A stretch of DNA of 43,408 nt from Paracoccus binzhouensis (GTDB lineage: Bacteria; Pseudomonadota; Alphaproteobacteria; Rhodobacterales; Rhodobacteraceae): positions 1 through 43,408 of the forward strand of contig NZ_JAEHFP010000054.1 of assembly GCF_016446475.1 (NCBI RefSeq), written 5' to 3'. Each line of letters opens with the position of its first letter. Position 1 is the stretch's first letter. Shown in pieces: positions 9,923 through 18,618 of this stretch. The translations under genes were made by a program, and so were the position numbers. The notes under the pieces were generated by a model. It saw only the letters and a program-made list of their open reading frames with translations, made no database searches and had not been told where the DNA came from.

Positions 9923-12061
9923 GTGGCACTCGCAGCCGCAGACGAGGGACCAGCCCCGGGGGGGAACACCCCGCACCGGGGCTGGAGCGATGCTGTCTTG
10001 CGCGTGGCCGCGCATTACCGCATCGCCGTCTCTCCCGAGCGGCTTCGGCTGGACCTCGCCTGGGCTTCCGAGGCGGACCCTCTGGGCGGGCTTGCCCGCT
10101 CGGCCGGCCTGTCGCTTCGGGAGGCCGATCCGCGCGTGCCGGCGATCTCGGGGCTGCGCCTGCCGCTCGTCGCCGAACTCGACGGGGGCGACATTGCCGT
10201 CGTCGAGCGCGAGACGGCGGAGGGGTTCGGCATCGTGCTGGCGGGCGACGGCGGGCTCGAAACGCCGATCTCGCGCGAGGAACTGAGCGCGCGCCTGCGC
10301 CGGCTCTTCGTGCTGCGCCCGGTTTCCGGCCGCCCCGACCGCCGCGTCGACGAGTATGTCGCGCCCTGGCGGCCGGACTGGCTGCGCAGCATCGCGCTGT
10401 CGGACATGCGCGCCTATCATACCGTCATGGTCGCCTCGCTGGTCTCGAACGTCCTCGCGCTGGCGGGCACGATCTTTGCCATGCAGGTTTACGACCGGGT
10501 GGTGCCGGGCCAGTCGATGAGCACGCTCTGGGTGCTGTTCATCGGCGTGATGATGGCCACCTTCTTCGGGCTGGCCATGCGCATCGCGCGGGGACGGATC
10601 TCGGACGCGGCCGGCAAGGTGGCGGATCTGCGCATTTCCGACCGCGTGTTCGGTCATGCGCTGCGCGTTCGCAACATCGCGCGGCCACGCTCCACCGGCA
10701 CCTTCATCTCGCAGGTCCGCGAGCTGGAGCATGTGCGCGAGATGATGACCTCGACCACGGTCGCCGCCATCGCCGACGTGCCGTTCTTCCTGCTGTTCTG
10801 CGCGCTTTTCCTCTATATCGCCGGGTCGCTGGTCTGGATCCCCGTCGCCGCCATGGTGCTGCTGGTGGTGCCCGGCCTTCTGGCGCAAAAGCGCCTGCGC
10901 CGGCTGGCGGAGGCCAACACCCGCGAAAGCTCGCTGCGCAGCGCCATGCTGGTCGAGGCGATCCAGGGGCTTGACGATATCAAGTCGCTGCAGGCCGAGG
11001 CGCGGTTCCAGGCGCTGTGGAACCATTACAACGAGACCACCGCCGGCTCCTCGATGGAGCTGCGCGATCTGGTGAACCAGCTGTCGTCCTGGGCGCAGAC
11101 AGTGCAGGGCGGCGTGTTCGCGGTGGTGATCTTCTTCGGTGCGCCGCTGGTCATGGCCGGGGACATGAGCACCGGCGTGCTGGTCGCCGCCTCGATGCTG
11201 TCGTCGCGGATGCTGGCACCGCTGGCCTCGGTCACGCAGATCCTCAGCCGCTGGCAACAGGGGCAGGTGGCGCGCCGCGCGCTGGACGGGCTGATGGCCT
11301 TGCCGGTCGATGTGGCCGCCGAGGAGCAACGCATCCACCGGCCGGTGGTGCACGGCGATTTCCGTCTCAGCGAGGCGGTCTTCGGCCACGATCCGAAAAC
11401 CCCGGCCCTCAAGGTCGCGCGCCTGACCATCGCCCCCGGCGAGCGCATCGCCATCCTGGGCCGCAACGGTGCCGGCAAGTCGACGCTCCTAGCCGGTCTC
11501 GCCGGGCTCCTGGAGCCGCTGGCCGGGGAAATCCGCGTCGATGACGTGGTGATGGGGCTGATCGACCCGGCCGACCTGCGCCGCGACATCGGCCTGATGG
11601 GGCAGGGTGCCCGGCTGTTCCACGGGACGCTGCGCGAGAACCTGACCCTCGGCGCGCCGGAGGCGAGCGACGAGATGATCCTCGGCACGCTCGGCCGGAT
11701 GGGGCTTGCCGATTTCGTGCAGCGCCTGCCCGAGGGGCTGGACCATCCGGTGCAGGAGGGCGGGCTGGGCCTGTCCGGCGGTCAGAAACAGGGCCTGCTG
11801 CTCGCGCGGCTTTTGCTGCGACGGCCGAATGTGCTGCTGCTGGACGAGCCGACGGCGTCCTTCGACGAGGTGTCGGAGGCGGCGGTGATCGACATGCTGG
11901 GCCGGCTCGACCGGCATGTCTCGGTGATCGTGGCGACCCACAGGCCGGCGATGCTGCGCATCGTCGATCGGTTGATCGTGGTCAACAACGGCGCGATCGT
12001 CATGGACGGCCCCAAGGATCAGGTGCTGGCACAGCTGCGCACCGGGCAGGCGGCGGCATGA
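9923..12061 (+). CDS. Type I secretion ABC transporter, permease-ATPase (LapB-type)
   Basis: Inner-membrane exporter, 712 aa, expected to energise secretion of the upstream adhesin. GTG 9923 lies 5 bp after the adhesin stop; a longer frame from 9806 would overlap the adhesin heavily and is rejected. The N-terminal ~130 residues match the C39-peptidase-like domain of RTX/LapB exporters, but no Cys occupies the catalytic position, so it should bind rather than cleave substrate. A membrane domain (roughly 150-440) with hydrophobic helices follows. The nucleotide-binding domain has Walker A GRNGAGKS near residue 513, signature LSGGQ near 617 and Walker B LLLDE near 638-642. The stop overlaps the next start by 4 bp (ATGA), indicating translational coupling to the HlyD-family adaptor. 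Confidence 0.93.
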   Translation: MALAAADEGPAPGGNTPHRGWSDAVLRVAAHYRIAVSPERLRLDLAWASEADPLGGLARSAGLSLREADPRVPAISGLRLPLVAELDGGDIAVVERETAEGFGIVLAGDGGLETPISREELSARLRRLFVLRPVSGRPDRRVDEYVAPWRPDWLRSIALSDMRAYHTVMVASLVSNVLALAGTIFAMQVYDRVVPGQSMSTLWVLFIGVMMATFFGLAMRIARGRISDAAGKVADLRISDRVFGHALRVRNIARPRSTGTFISQVRELEHVREMMTSTTVAAIADVPFFLLFCALFLYIAGSLVWIPVAAMVLLVVPGLLAQKRLRRLAEANTRESSLRSAMLVEAIQGLDDIKSLQAEARFQALWNHYNETTAGSSMELRDLVNQLSSWAQTVQGGVFAVVIFFGAPLVMAGDMSTGVLVAASMLSSRMLAPLASVTQILSRWQQGQVARRALDGLMALPVDVAAEEQRIHRPVVHGDFRLSEAVFGHDPKTPALKVARLTIAPGERIAILGRNGAGKSTLLAGLAGLLEPLAGEIRVDDVVMGLIDPADLRRDIGLMGQGARLFHGTLRENLTLGAPEASDEMILGTLGRMGLADFVQRLPEGLDHPVQEGGLGLSGGQKQGLLLARLLLRRPNVLLLDEPTASFDEVSEAAVIDMLGRLDRHVSVIVATHRPAMLRIVDRLIVVNNGAIVMDGPKDQVLAQLRTGQAAA

Positions 12062-13236
12062 CGGGCGTGCTGGTCATGGGCGAGCACCGCCCGACCGCGC
12101 GTGCCGAGCGCCGCTTCGTCTGGCTGGTCTTCGTCATGCTGGCGCTCTTCGTCGGCTGGGCCTGGTATTTTCCGCTGGTCGAGGTGTCGCGCGGCCAGGG
12201 CACGGTGGTGCCGAGCTCGCGCGAGCAGCTGATCCAGTCGCTCGACGGCGGGATCGTGGCCTCGCTCTTCGTTCGCGAGGGCGACATCGTCGAGGCGGGC
12301 GAGGTTCTGGCCCGGCTCGACGCGACGCGCTCGGTTTCCAACTTCGACGAGGCGGCGGCGCGCTATCACGGTGCGATCGCCGCCGCCGCGCGCCTGCGGG
12401 CGGAGCTCGACGATGCCGAGACGGTGGCCTTTCCGGCCGCGCTCGAGGCCGCCGAGTTCGCCCAATTGCGGGCCAACGAGCTGGCTCTGTTCCAGTCCCG
12501 CCGGGCCAGCCTGGAGGAATCCCTGGCGGGCCTCACCAAGGACCTTGAGCTCATCCGCCAGGAACTGGCCATCGCCGAGAAGCTGCAAACGAGTGGTGCG
12601 ACAAGCCGTGTCGAGGTTATCAAGCTCCGGCGAGAGGCTGCCCAGACCGAACTGGAGATCGCCCGCCTGCGCGCCGATTCCCGGGTCAAGACCGGCGAGG
12701 AACTGCAGAAGGTCAATGCCGAGGCCGAAGTGCAGGCATCTATTATGCGCGGCCGCTCCGACCAGCTCGAACGACTGGTGTTTCGTGCGCCGATGCGTGG
12801 CATCGTCAAGGACATCGCCGTTACGACCATTGGCGGCGTCATTCCGCCCGGCGGGCAACTCATGACCATCGTTCCGCTCGATGACAAGCTGCTGGTCGAG
12901 GCCCGCATCTCGCCGCGTGACATCGCCTTCATCCATCCGGGACAGGAAGCGCTGGTCAAGATTTCAGCCTACGACTACGCGATCTACGGTGGTCTCAAGG
13001 GGGAAGTGGTCACCATCTCCCCCAACACAATGCGCGACGAGGTGAAGCCCGATCTGGTCTATTACCGCGCCTACATTCGTACCGACGAAGACTATCTTGC
13101 CAATAAGGCCGGAAAGCACTTCCCGATCGTGCCCGGCATGATCGCTACAGTCGACATCCGAACCGGGGAAAAAACCGTCTGGCAGTACCTGATCAAGCCC
13201 TTCAACCGGGCGCAGGAGGCACTGCGTGAGCGCTAA
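12058..13236 (+). CDS. Type I secretion periplasmic adaptor, HlyD family (LapC-type)
   Basis: Membrane fusion protein, 392 aa, linking the ABC exporter to the outer-membrane channel. It has a short cytoplasmic N-terminus, one membrane anchor at about residues 21-43, a biotinyl-lipoyl half near 55-85, a long coiled-coil hairpin (about 95-235) and a C-terminal beta-barrel segment with the HlyD-family pattern (LVFRAPMRGIVKDI, then GGVIPPGGQLM). ATG 12058 overlaps the preceding stop by 4 bp. Base composition appears to drop from about 12590 onward: the first half uses almost exclusively G/C third positions, while the second half and the two downstream genes use more A/T. This could be an intragenic recombination joint or ordinary variation. 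Confidence 0.92.
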   Translation: MTGVLVMGEHRPTARAERRFVWLVFVMLALFVGWAWYFPLVEVSRGQGTVVPSSREQLIQSLDGGIVASLFVREGDIVEAGEVLARLDATRSVSNFDEAAARYHGAIAAAARLRAELDDAETVAFPAALEAAEFAQLRANELALFQSRRASLEESLAGLTKDLELIRQELAIAEKLQTSGATSRVEVIKLRREAAQTELEIARLRADSRVKTGEELQKVNAEAEVQASIMRGRSDQLERLVFRAPMRGIVKDIAVTTIGGVIPPGGQLMTIVPLDDKLLVEARISPRDIAFIHPGQEALVKISAYDYAIYGGLKGEVVTISPNTMRDEVKPDLVYYRAYIRTDEDYLANKAGKHFPIVPGMIATVDIRTGEKTVWQYLIKPFNRAQEALRER

Positions 13237-13281
13237 TCCCGTTCTACAACTACAACATCCATTCTCGATGAGAGGTCCCAA

Positions 13282-13713
13282 ATGACACCGTGGTCTGGCC
13301 AGCGCGCCGCTCTGCAGCGGCTTGCCGTTATCGCTATTGCTTCATTGTGTGTGTCGACGGCTCAGGCGAGCGCACAGCTCAATGAGGTCAATCCCCGCGT
13401 CGGTTTCACGTCGGTTTCAAAGGCGTATCCCGACATGGACGCGCGCTATGTGCGCATTGGGACGCCGCGCACGATCGAGCAGGTTCGCAGCATCGCTGTC
13501 GGCCAGTCCAAGGTCGAGATACAGGCGGCTCTGGGCCGACCTGCTGTTCGCAATGGGGATGGCTCCTTCGAATTCCACCTTTCCCTTCCGCTGACCGGCA
13601 GGGACCGGCTGATCTGCCAGTACCGCGTCTTCTTCGACAATGGGGGCAACGTGTCCAGAGCAGTGTGGCGGCGTCCACAGTGTGCAGATCTCGTCGCAGG
13701 CAATCGGAACTGA
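13282..13713 (+). CDS. Small periplasmic BamE/SmpA-like protein of the secretion operon
   Basis: A 143-residue exported protein. The N-terminus carries a signal peptide (hydrophobic stretch at about 12-27, cleavage plausible after AQASA). The mature part contains a BamE/SmpA-OmlA-type fold signature: IEQVRSIAVGQSKVEIQAALGRP, split around the conserved VG-K-x-V/I pattern, and then a beta strand pair with CQYRVFFDNGG. Two cysteines could form a disulfide. ATG 13282 is preceded by AGAGG. It sits 45 bp after the HlyD gene and 7 bp before the TolC-family gene, so it is probably an accessory to the secretion machine or outer-membrane channel. Function beyond the fold is unproven. Confidence 0.75.
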   Translation: MTPWSGQRAALQRLAVIAIASLCVSTAQASAQLNEVNPRVGFTSVSKAYPDMDARYVRIGTPRTIEQVRSIAVGQSKVEIQAALGRPAVRNGDGSFEFHLSLPLTGRDRLICQYRVFFDNGGNVSRAVWRRPQCADLVAGNRN

Positions 13714-13720
13714 GCGAAGA

Positions 13721-15073
13721 ATGAACACGCTCCAACTCCCAGCACGACGGAAGGGCCGCCTCAAGGCAGCGACAGCCATTGCCGCATGCATGCTACTTGG
13801 CGGATGTGTTGGCCTGCCAGACGCTGGGGGCACCGAAGCAGCTATCATCGAGAAGGCAGCCACGATGCCGGCACTGACGCCCGCCGAAGGTGCAGAGGTG
13901 AAGGCGGTGGCACGCAACGGATTGCTCATCAGTCCTTCGGTGCGTCAGGCTGCGAGCGTGATTTCTGCAAGTGCTGACCAGGTTCGCGTACAACGGGCAG
14001 CACTGTTCCCCAGTCTTTCACTTTCCGGAGGCGCCGGAGTGGGAACAGAGGGCAACAGGAATCCGAGTGTTGAGCTGACTGGAACGCAAATGCTGTTCGA
14101 TGGCGGCAGAACAAAACGCGCGATCCAGCTGGCGGATTTCGACCTTCAGATAAACTACATCGCGTTCCAGAAGGCGGTGGACGATGCATTGCTCGAGGTT
14201 CTACAGGCCTATGACAATGTTCAGCTTCAGAGCGAGCTGCTCGCTGTCTATGAAAAGCAGCTGAAGGCGCTGACGCAGCTGGATGGACTTGTCGCCGATC
14301 GTGTCAAGAATGGTGCGGCCACATCAAGTGACCGTCTCGAGACCCGCAAACGGGTTCAGTCGGCCGCATTCCTGGTTAATGACACCCAGCTCGCGCTGGC
14401 TGAGGCCCGTGACCGTCTGACCCTTCTCACCGGACAGCCGAACGGCGGTCGTGTACAGCTCGCAACCACGAGCTGCGCGGCATTCGGAGAAACCGACGAT
14501 CTGCGCATGGCGCGCCTGGAACAGGCACGCGCCCAGCTCGCTCTACAGAAGGCCGAGAGTGAGAAAAACCCGCGAATTGCGCTGAAACCGGTGATTGGCG
14601 GAGAGCTGGGCGTTAACAAGCTTCCGCTTGGGGTCAACCTCGATGTCCAGTCTGACGTGCTCCAGGGCGGTGCGTTGACCGCCAAGGCCAATGCTGCGCG
14701 CAACCAGCTCGCCGCAGCCGATGCCAAACTCGCGGCTGTGCTGCTGGAGGATGGTCTGGCCGAAAATGCTCTGTTGCGTTCACTGTCAACCGCGGACAAG
14801 AAAATGGCCATGCTCCAGCGGCAGATCAGCCTGCTGGAGGAGACCCGCAAGCTTTACCGAAGCCAATACTTCGACATGGGAAAACGGCAGATTTCGGAGC
14901 TACTCGACAACGAGGAAGAGTATTACAGCCGGCAGGCAGAAATGGCGCAGGTGCGCTCTGATCTCAGCCAGAGCAAGGCCAGGTGCGCGGTTCGTAGCAG
15001 GGTGCTGCGGCAGGAAATGGGTGTCAGCGGCAACAGCATCTATGGCTTCCCGCTGTCGACGGATCTCATCTGA
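13721..15073 (+). CDS. TolC-family outer-membrane efflux lipoprotein (LapE-type)
   Basis: Outer-membrane channel component, 450 aa. ATG 13721 gives a lipoprotein signal peptide with lipobox LGGC at residues 26-29, so the mature protein is probably acylated; the longer frame from 13640 overlaps the previous gene and lacks this signal. The body has two long alpha-helical repeats typical of TolC/OEP proteins, for example VLQAYDNVQLQSELLAVYEKQ and the RSQYFDMGKRQISELLDNEEE region, each split by beta segments. Last gene of the secretion operon, followed by a stable hairpin. Expected partner of the ABC exporter and HlyD protein in secreting the adhesin. Confidence 0.9.
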   Translation: MNTLQLPARRKGRLKAATAIAACMLLGGCVGLPDAGGTEAAIIEKAATMPALTPAEGAEVKAVARNGLLISPSVRQAASVISASADQVRVQRAALFPSLSLSGGAGVGTEGNRNPSVELTGTQMLFDGGRTKRAIQLADFDLQINYIAFQKAVDDALLEVLQAYDNVQLQSELLAVYEKQLKALTQLDGLVADRVKNGAATSSDRLETRKRVQSAAFLVNDTQLALAEARDRLTLLTGQPNGGRVQLATTSCAAFGETDDLRMARLEQARAQLALQKAESEKNPRIALKPVIGGELGVNKLPLGVNLDVQSDVLQGGALTAKANAARNQLAAADAKLAAVLLEDGLAENALLRSLSTADKKMAMLQRQISLLEETRKLYRSQYFDMGKRQISELLDNEEEYYSRQAEMAQVRSDLSQSKARCAVRSRVLRQEMGVSGNSIYGFPLSTDLI

Positions 15074-15081
15074 AATTATTA

Positions 15082-15111
15082 CCAGCCATCCGGGCGTAAC
15101 CGGAGGGCTGG
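15082..15111 (+). terminator. Hairpin after the secretion operon, probable terminator
   Basis: Inverted repeat 9 bp after the TolC-family stop. CCAGCC pairs with GGCTGG, then one A-G mismatch, then TCCGG pairs with CCGGA around a 6-nt loop. No clear T-tract follows, so it may be rho-assisted or may protect the mRNA 3' end. Confidence 0.55.
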
Positions 15112-15180
15112 TCCCGACGATCGATACGCATCTGGGTTGCCTCCGCCTTGTTCCACCTTCGCGCCGCGTTAAGGTATACA

Positions 15181-15268
15181 TGTTGATTTCCGTCGAGACG
15201 TGACCCGGCTTTTCCACCGAGAACTGACCCACCTTTAGATTATGCGAAGCGGGTCATGTTTGGGTCAA
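15181..15268. repeat. IS21-like element end, copy 1 (88 bp)
   Basis: Begins TGTTGATTTCCGTCGAGACG and is identical over 88 bp to 15358-15445. In copy 2 the inner boundary overlaps the istB stop codon, which identifies this sequence as the istB-proximal end of an IS21-family element. Here it is detached from its C-terminal istB sequence and followed instead by an internal istB piece. Confidence 0.8.
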
Positions 15269-15273
15269 ACGAG

Positions 15274-15357
15274 ATGAATGAAGCCACGGTGCGCCAGCTC
15301 CATCGATGCGAGTTCATGGAGGGGGCGCAGAACATCGTGCTCATCGGTGGGCCCGGC
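15274..15357 (+). pseudogene. istB: istB internal fragment (IS21-family transposition ATPase)
   Basis: The + strand encodes a short piece ending NIVLIGGPG, which matches the IstB segment leading into Walker A (usual form NVLLIGPPGTGKT). It is cut exactly after GGPG by the IS end at 15358. The start of IstB and everything after Walker A are missing, so it is non-functional debris. The complementary C-terminal piece lies on the opposite strand at 15442-15895. Confidence 0.75.
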
Positions 15358-15445
15358 TGTTGATTTCCGTCGAGACGTGACCCGGCTTTTCCACCGAGAA
15401 CTGACCCACCTTTAGATTATGCGAAGCGGGTCATGTTTGGGTCAA
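15358..15445. repeat. IS21-like element end, copy 2 (88 bp)
   Basis: Identical to copy 1 at 15181-15268. It is continuous with the istB C-terminal fragment on the minus strand, whose TGA at 15442-15444 overlaps the inner edge of the repeat, so this is a native IS end. Its outer boundary falls inside the Walker A codons of the istB fragment at 15274-15357, next to GCCCGGC. Confidence 0.8.
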
Positions 15446-15895
15446 GTCATCGCAGCCTCCTTCTTTTTTCGGGCGGCTGCTTCGGTGCTGGCTTTGAAGC
15501 GGAAGCTGTCGTTACCGGTTTCCAAGATATGGCAACGGTGAGTAAGCCGATCGAGCAGCGCCGTTGTCATCTTCGCATCGCCGAAGACCGTGGCCCATTC
15601 GCTGAAGCTGAGATTTGTGGTGATGATGACGCTGGTGCGTTCGTAAAGCTTGCTCAGCAGATGGAAGAGCAGTGCGCCGCCTGAGGCGCTGAACGGCAGG
15701 TAACCCAGCTCGTCGAGGATCACGAGGTCGAGGCGCACGAGGGTCTCGGCAAGCTGGCCTGCCTTTCCCTTCGTCTTTTCCTGCTCAAGCGCGTTGACCA
15801 ATTCGATGGTCGAGAAGAACCGCACCTTGCGGCGGTGATGCTCAATGGCCTGGATGCCAAGCGCGGTCGCAACATGGGTCTTTCCGGTGCCGGGC
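15442..15895 (-). pseudogene. istB: istB C-terminal fragment (IS21-family AAA+ helper), truncated
   Basis: About 150 residues of IstB from [13 protein letters not shown] (Walker A) through [11 protein letters not shown] (Walker B) and TTNLSFSEW (sensor region) to the natural C-terminus. The N-terminal DNA-binding half is absent: the frame runs at 15896 into another IS end, giving a junk N-terminus from 15942. No istA is present. It is therefore a remnant of an IS21-family element. Confidence 0.85.
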
Positions 15896-15954
15896 TGTTG
15901 ATTTCCGTCGAGACGTGACCCGGTATCCGGCAAAATTTTCATTGAGAATTGACC
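15896..15954. repeat. IS21-like element end, copy 3, truncated by the Tni element
   Basis: The first 28 bp are identical to copies 1 and 2, then the sequence diverges while keeping a related GAGAATTGACC motif. This fits the opposite (istA-side) terminus of the same IS type. It stops at 15954, where the TniABQ transposon begins. The flanking 7 bp (15889-15895) are the inverse complement of GCCCGGC found beside copy 2. Confidence 0.65.
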
Positions 15955-16061
15955 TGTCGCGTAGCCCTTAATTGTGGGATGAAAAATCCAACGAAATCAA
16001 CGGCTGTGCTTTGCCCTTAAATATGAGATTTTGCCTTTAATTCCGATATTTTTGCCCTTAA
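15955..16061. repeat. Left end of the Tni element with ordered internal repeats
   Basis: Besides the terminal repeat, TTGCCCTTAA-like sites occur at 16011-16020, 16031-16040 (TTGCCTTTAA) and 16052-16061, spaced 20-21 bp apart in the same direction, with the terminal GTAGCCCTTAATT at 15961-15973. They are probable TniA (TnsB-like) binding sites. tniA starts 39 bp beyond the last one, so TniA binding might also affect its own promoter. Confidence 0.75.
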
Positions 16062-16100
16062 ACCTGAGACAGGGTTCGCAGCTTCGTATGGCAAATATTG

Positions 16101-17735
16101 ATGGATGATGATCGCGAAGACTCCGTTGCCGCTGGTGCTGAGGAGGCGCGCAGGGCGGCCGTTCTGCGTCCGCTTGTTCATGCATATCTCAAAGGAACTG
16201 GCAGTCTGGAAAGTGGCATCAATGATGCTGTTTGGGAGCTTGGTGTCAGCAGGGCGACTGTCTGGCGCTGGATAAAGCGTCTGGCCGAAGAGGGTGGGCG
16301 CACCAGCGCTCTGGTACCGCGGAAACGGGGCCGCCCGACTGGTACAACCTTGATATCCGGCAAGGTGGAAGCGGTGATTGAAGAACATCTTCGCCGTTAT
16401 TTCTTAAGGCGGGAACGTCCAAGCCTGTCGCGCGTCGTGACAGAAATTCGCAGCGCGTGCTGGCAGCAGGGCTTGCAACCGCCGACACGTCGGACGGTTC
16501 AGCGCAGGCTGGATGCAATAGATGCCCGCGAAATTGCCAAGGCACGCGAAGGCGCAAAGGCGGCCCGCCAGAAGTTTGCGCCGGTCGTAGGCGACAACAA
16601 GGCAAACCAGCCACTGGAGGTCGTGCAAATCGACCATACGCCTGCGGACATCATTCTCGTCGACAGTTTTGAACGCCAACCAATTGGGCGGCCTTGGGTC
16701 ACGCTGGCGATCGACGTCGCAACGCGGATGGTGACCGGATATTACACCTCTCTCGAGGCACCTTCGCGTCTGTCGGTGGCGCTTTGCCTGACACAGGCTG
16801 CGGCCCCCAAGGCGGAACTTCTGGCGGAATTGGTGTGCAATGTTCCTTGGCCCGCGCAGGGTAAACCGCATAGGATCCACGTCGATAACGGGCGCGATTT
16901 CCGGTCGCAAGCCTTTCGGTCGGCATGTGCGGAATGGGGGATCGATCTGGTCTATCGGCCGCCAGGCAGTCCTCATTTCGGAGGGCACATCGAACGATTG
17001 ATCGGCACGATGATGGGGGCCGTGCACCTGTTGCCTGGAACAACGCAATCCTCGGTCGTGGCCAAGGGCGACTATGACGCCGAGGGCATGGCCACGATGA
17101 CCTTAAGCGACTTCGATCGCTGGTTTGCTCTGGAAATCTGCCGCTACAACAACAGCATTCATTCAAGTCTTGGCTGTACGCCCGTCGCCAAATGGGAGGC
17201 ACTCTCAGCGGAAATGATGGGCGACATCCCCTTCGAGATGGAAGCTTTTCGGGTGAGCTTCTTGCCGAGCGAACTGCGTAAGGTCAGGCGTGACGGCATC
17301 CATCTGTTCCAGATACGGTACTGGTCGGATGCTCTTGCAGGCCACATTGGGCGCGGCGATGGGAAGGTGGTCGTTCGCTACGACCCTCGCGATATCTCAA
17401 TGATCTGGGTCGAATTGGACGATGGCCGATATGTTGAGGCGCGTTACAGAAACTTGGAAATTCCGCCCGTGCCGCTCTGGGAATATCGCGAAGCCATGAG
17501 GAAGGCCCGTGCCCTTGGCAAATCCGGGTCCAATGAGTTGGTCTTGGCTGAGCTGATCCGACAGCAACGCCAGATCGAGTTTGAAAGCCGGGGCCTAACG
17601 AAGGCCGAACGCCAATCCCGTGAAAGAAAAGGGACATTGGAGGGCACCAACTCGGCTGTCTCGAAAACCGAAGGGCTGCGCCCGATCGACACGGGTGATA
17701 CATCGCGCCCATTGTTCAAAGTGGAGAGATGGTGA
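16101..17735 (+). CDS. tniA: TniA transposase (DDE integrase family)
   Basis: Catalyses strand transfer of the element; 544 aa, close to the family norm. The N-terminal helix-turn-helix (WELGVSRATVWRWIKR, about 45-60) probably binds the end repeats. A second helical DNA-binding region follows, then an RNase H-like rve core with D178 (VVQIDH), D262 (HVDNGRDF) and E298 (GGHIERL). The D-to-E spacing of 35 fits a DD35E enzyme. The C-terminal Mu-type beta-barrel covers about 380-460. ATG 16101 is preferred over the adjacent TTG 16098. tniB begins one base after its stop. Confidence 0.93.
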   Translation: MDDDREDSVAAGAEEARRAAVLRPLVHAYLKGTGSLESGINDAVWELGVSRATVWRWIKRLAEEGGRTSALVPRKRGRPTGTTLISGKVEAVIEEHLRRYFLRRERPSLSRVVTEIRSACWQQGLQPPTRRTVQRRLDAIDAREIAKAREGAKAARQKFAPVVGDNKANQPLEVVQIDHTPADIILVDSFERQPIGRPWVTLAIDVATRMVTGYYTSLEAPSRLSVALCLTQAAAPKAELLAELVCNVPWPAQGKPHRIHVDNGRDFRSQAFRSACAEWGIDLVYRPPGSPHFGGHIERLIGTMMGAVHLLPGTTQSSVVAKGDYDAEGMATMTLSDFDRWFALEICRYNNSIHSSLGCTPVAKWEALSAEMMGDIPFEMEAFRVSFLPSELRKVRRDGIHLFQIRYWSDALAGHIGRGDGKVVVRYDPRDISMIWVELDDGRYVEARYRNLEIPPVPLWEYREAMRKARALGKSGSNELVLAELIRQQRQIEFESRGLTKAERQSRERKGTLEGTNSAVSKTEGLRPIDTGDTSRPLFKVERW

Positions 17736-17736
17736 A

Positions 17737-18618
17737 TTGAGGGCAGGGACAACAGAGGAAGACGGTCGGATCGCCCTCATTCAATCGGATATCTGGATCG
17801 GCTTTCCGCGGGCCGAACAAGTTCTGGACCGTTTGCAGTGTATGATCGAAGCGCCAAGGCAAACCCGTATGCCTGGCCTTCTTGTGCATGGCGCATCCGG
17901 GATCGGAAAGACGATGATCGCCCGCAACCTGTCGCGCAGATATGCACCGGAATATGACCCAGCATCGGGAATTACGCGAACGCCGCTCTTGCTGTTACAA
18001 GCACCGCCAGCTCCCGACGAACGGCGGTTCTATCTGCACATCCTGGCGTCCGTCGGGGCACCGGCCACGGCACTGGGCGCGCGCGCTCAAAATGTGGCCT
18101 CCCTCGAAGTCCGTGTTGTTGCGCTTTTGCGCGACCTTGGCCTGCGGATGATCATGATCGACGAGGTCCACAACCTCTTGGCCGGGACCCACCGCGAACA
18201 GCGACGCTTTCTCAATGTTCTTCGTTATCTCAGCAATGAGCTCGAGGTGTCACTGGTCTGTCTTGGGGTCAGCGAGGCCGTCGACGCCATCCGTGGTGAT
18301 ATCCAGCTTGCCCGACGGCTGGACGAACATCACTTGCCAAACTGGCGCGACGATGCCGAGTTCTCGGACATGATCCAGACCCTTATTGCTGCCATGCCAC
18401 TGGAAAAGAAGTCCAACCTGAAGGTCAAGTCACTCAAGCAGATACTTGCACTGACCGGTGGGGTGACCTCGCGCATTTTCGCCCTGATCAAGGATCTTTC
18501 CATCGACGCCATTGCAACAGGTGATGAATGCATCACCGATGACGCAATCGCAAAATGGACACCGGTTTGGTCGCGCCATGCGAACGGCAATCGGCGGCTC
18601 GAGAAGTCCGGGGTGTGA
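17737..18618 (+). CDS. tniB: TniB, AAA+ ATPase of the transposon
   Basis: ATP-dependent target-selection and transposase-activating protein (TnsC-like), 293 aa. Walker A GASGIGKT lies at residues 52-59 and Walker B MIMIDEVHN at about 145. TTG 17737 is chosen because it follows the tniA stop by one base and has GGAGAG about 9 nt upstream; no ATG or GTG start fits the conserved N-terminus, and the frame further upstream is a shadow of tniA. The stop overlaps tniQ by 4 bp. Confidence 0.9.
   Translation: MRAGTTEEDGRIALIQSDIWIGFPRAEQVLDRLQCMIEAPRQTRMPGLLVHGASGIGKTMIARNLSRRYAPEYDPASGITRTPLLLLQAPPAPDERRFYLHILASVGAPATALGARAQNVASLEVRVVALLRDLGLRMIMIDEVHNLLAGTHREQRRFLNVLRYLSNELEVSLVCLGVSEAVDAIRGDIQLARRLDEHHLPNWRDDAEFSDMIQTLIAAMPLEKKSNLKVKSLKQILALTGGVTSRIFALIKDLSIDAIATGDECITDDAIAKWTPVWSRHANGNRRLEKSGV

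Noticed and set aside
9662..11389. 575-aa minus-strand open frame
   Set aside because: Lies opposite the adhesin end and ABC exporter, is low-complexity (Arg/His/Gln-rich) and has no recognisable domain; a shadow of high-GC coding DNA.
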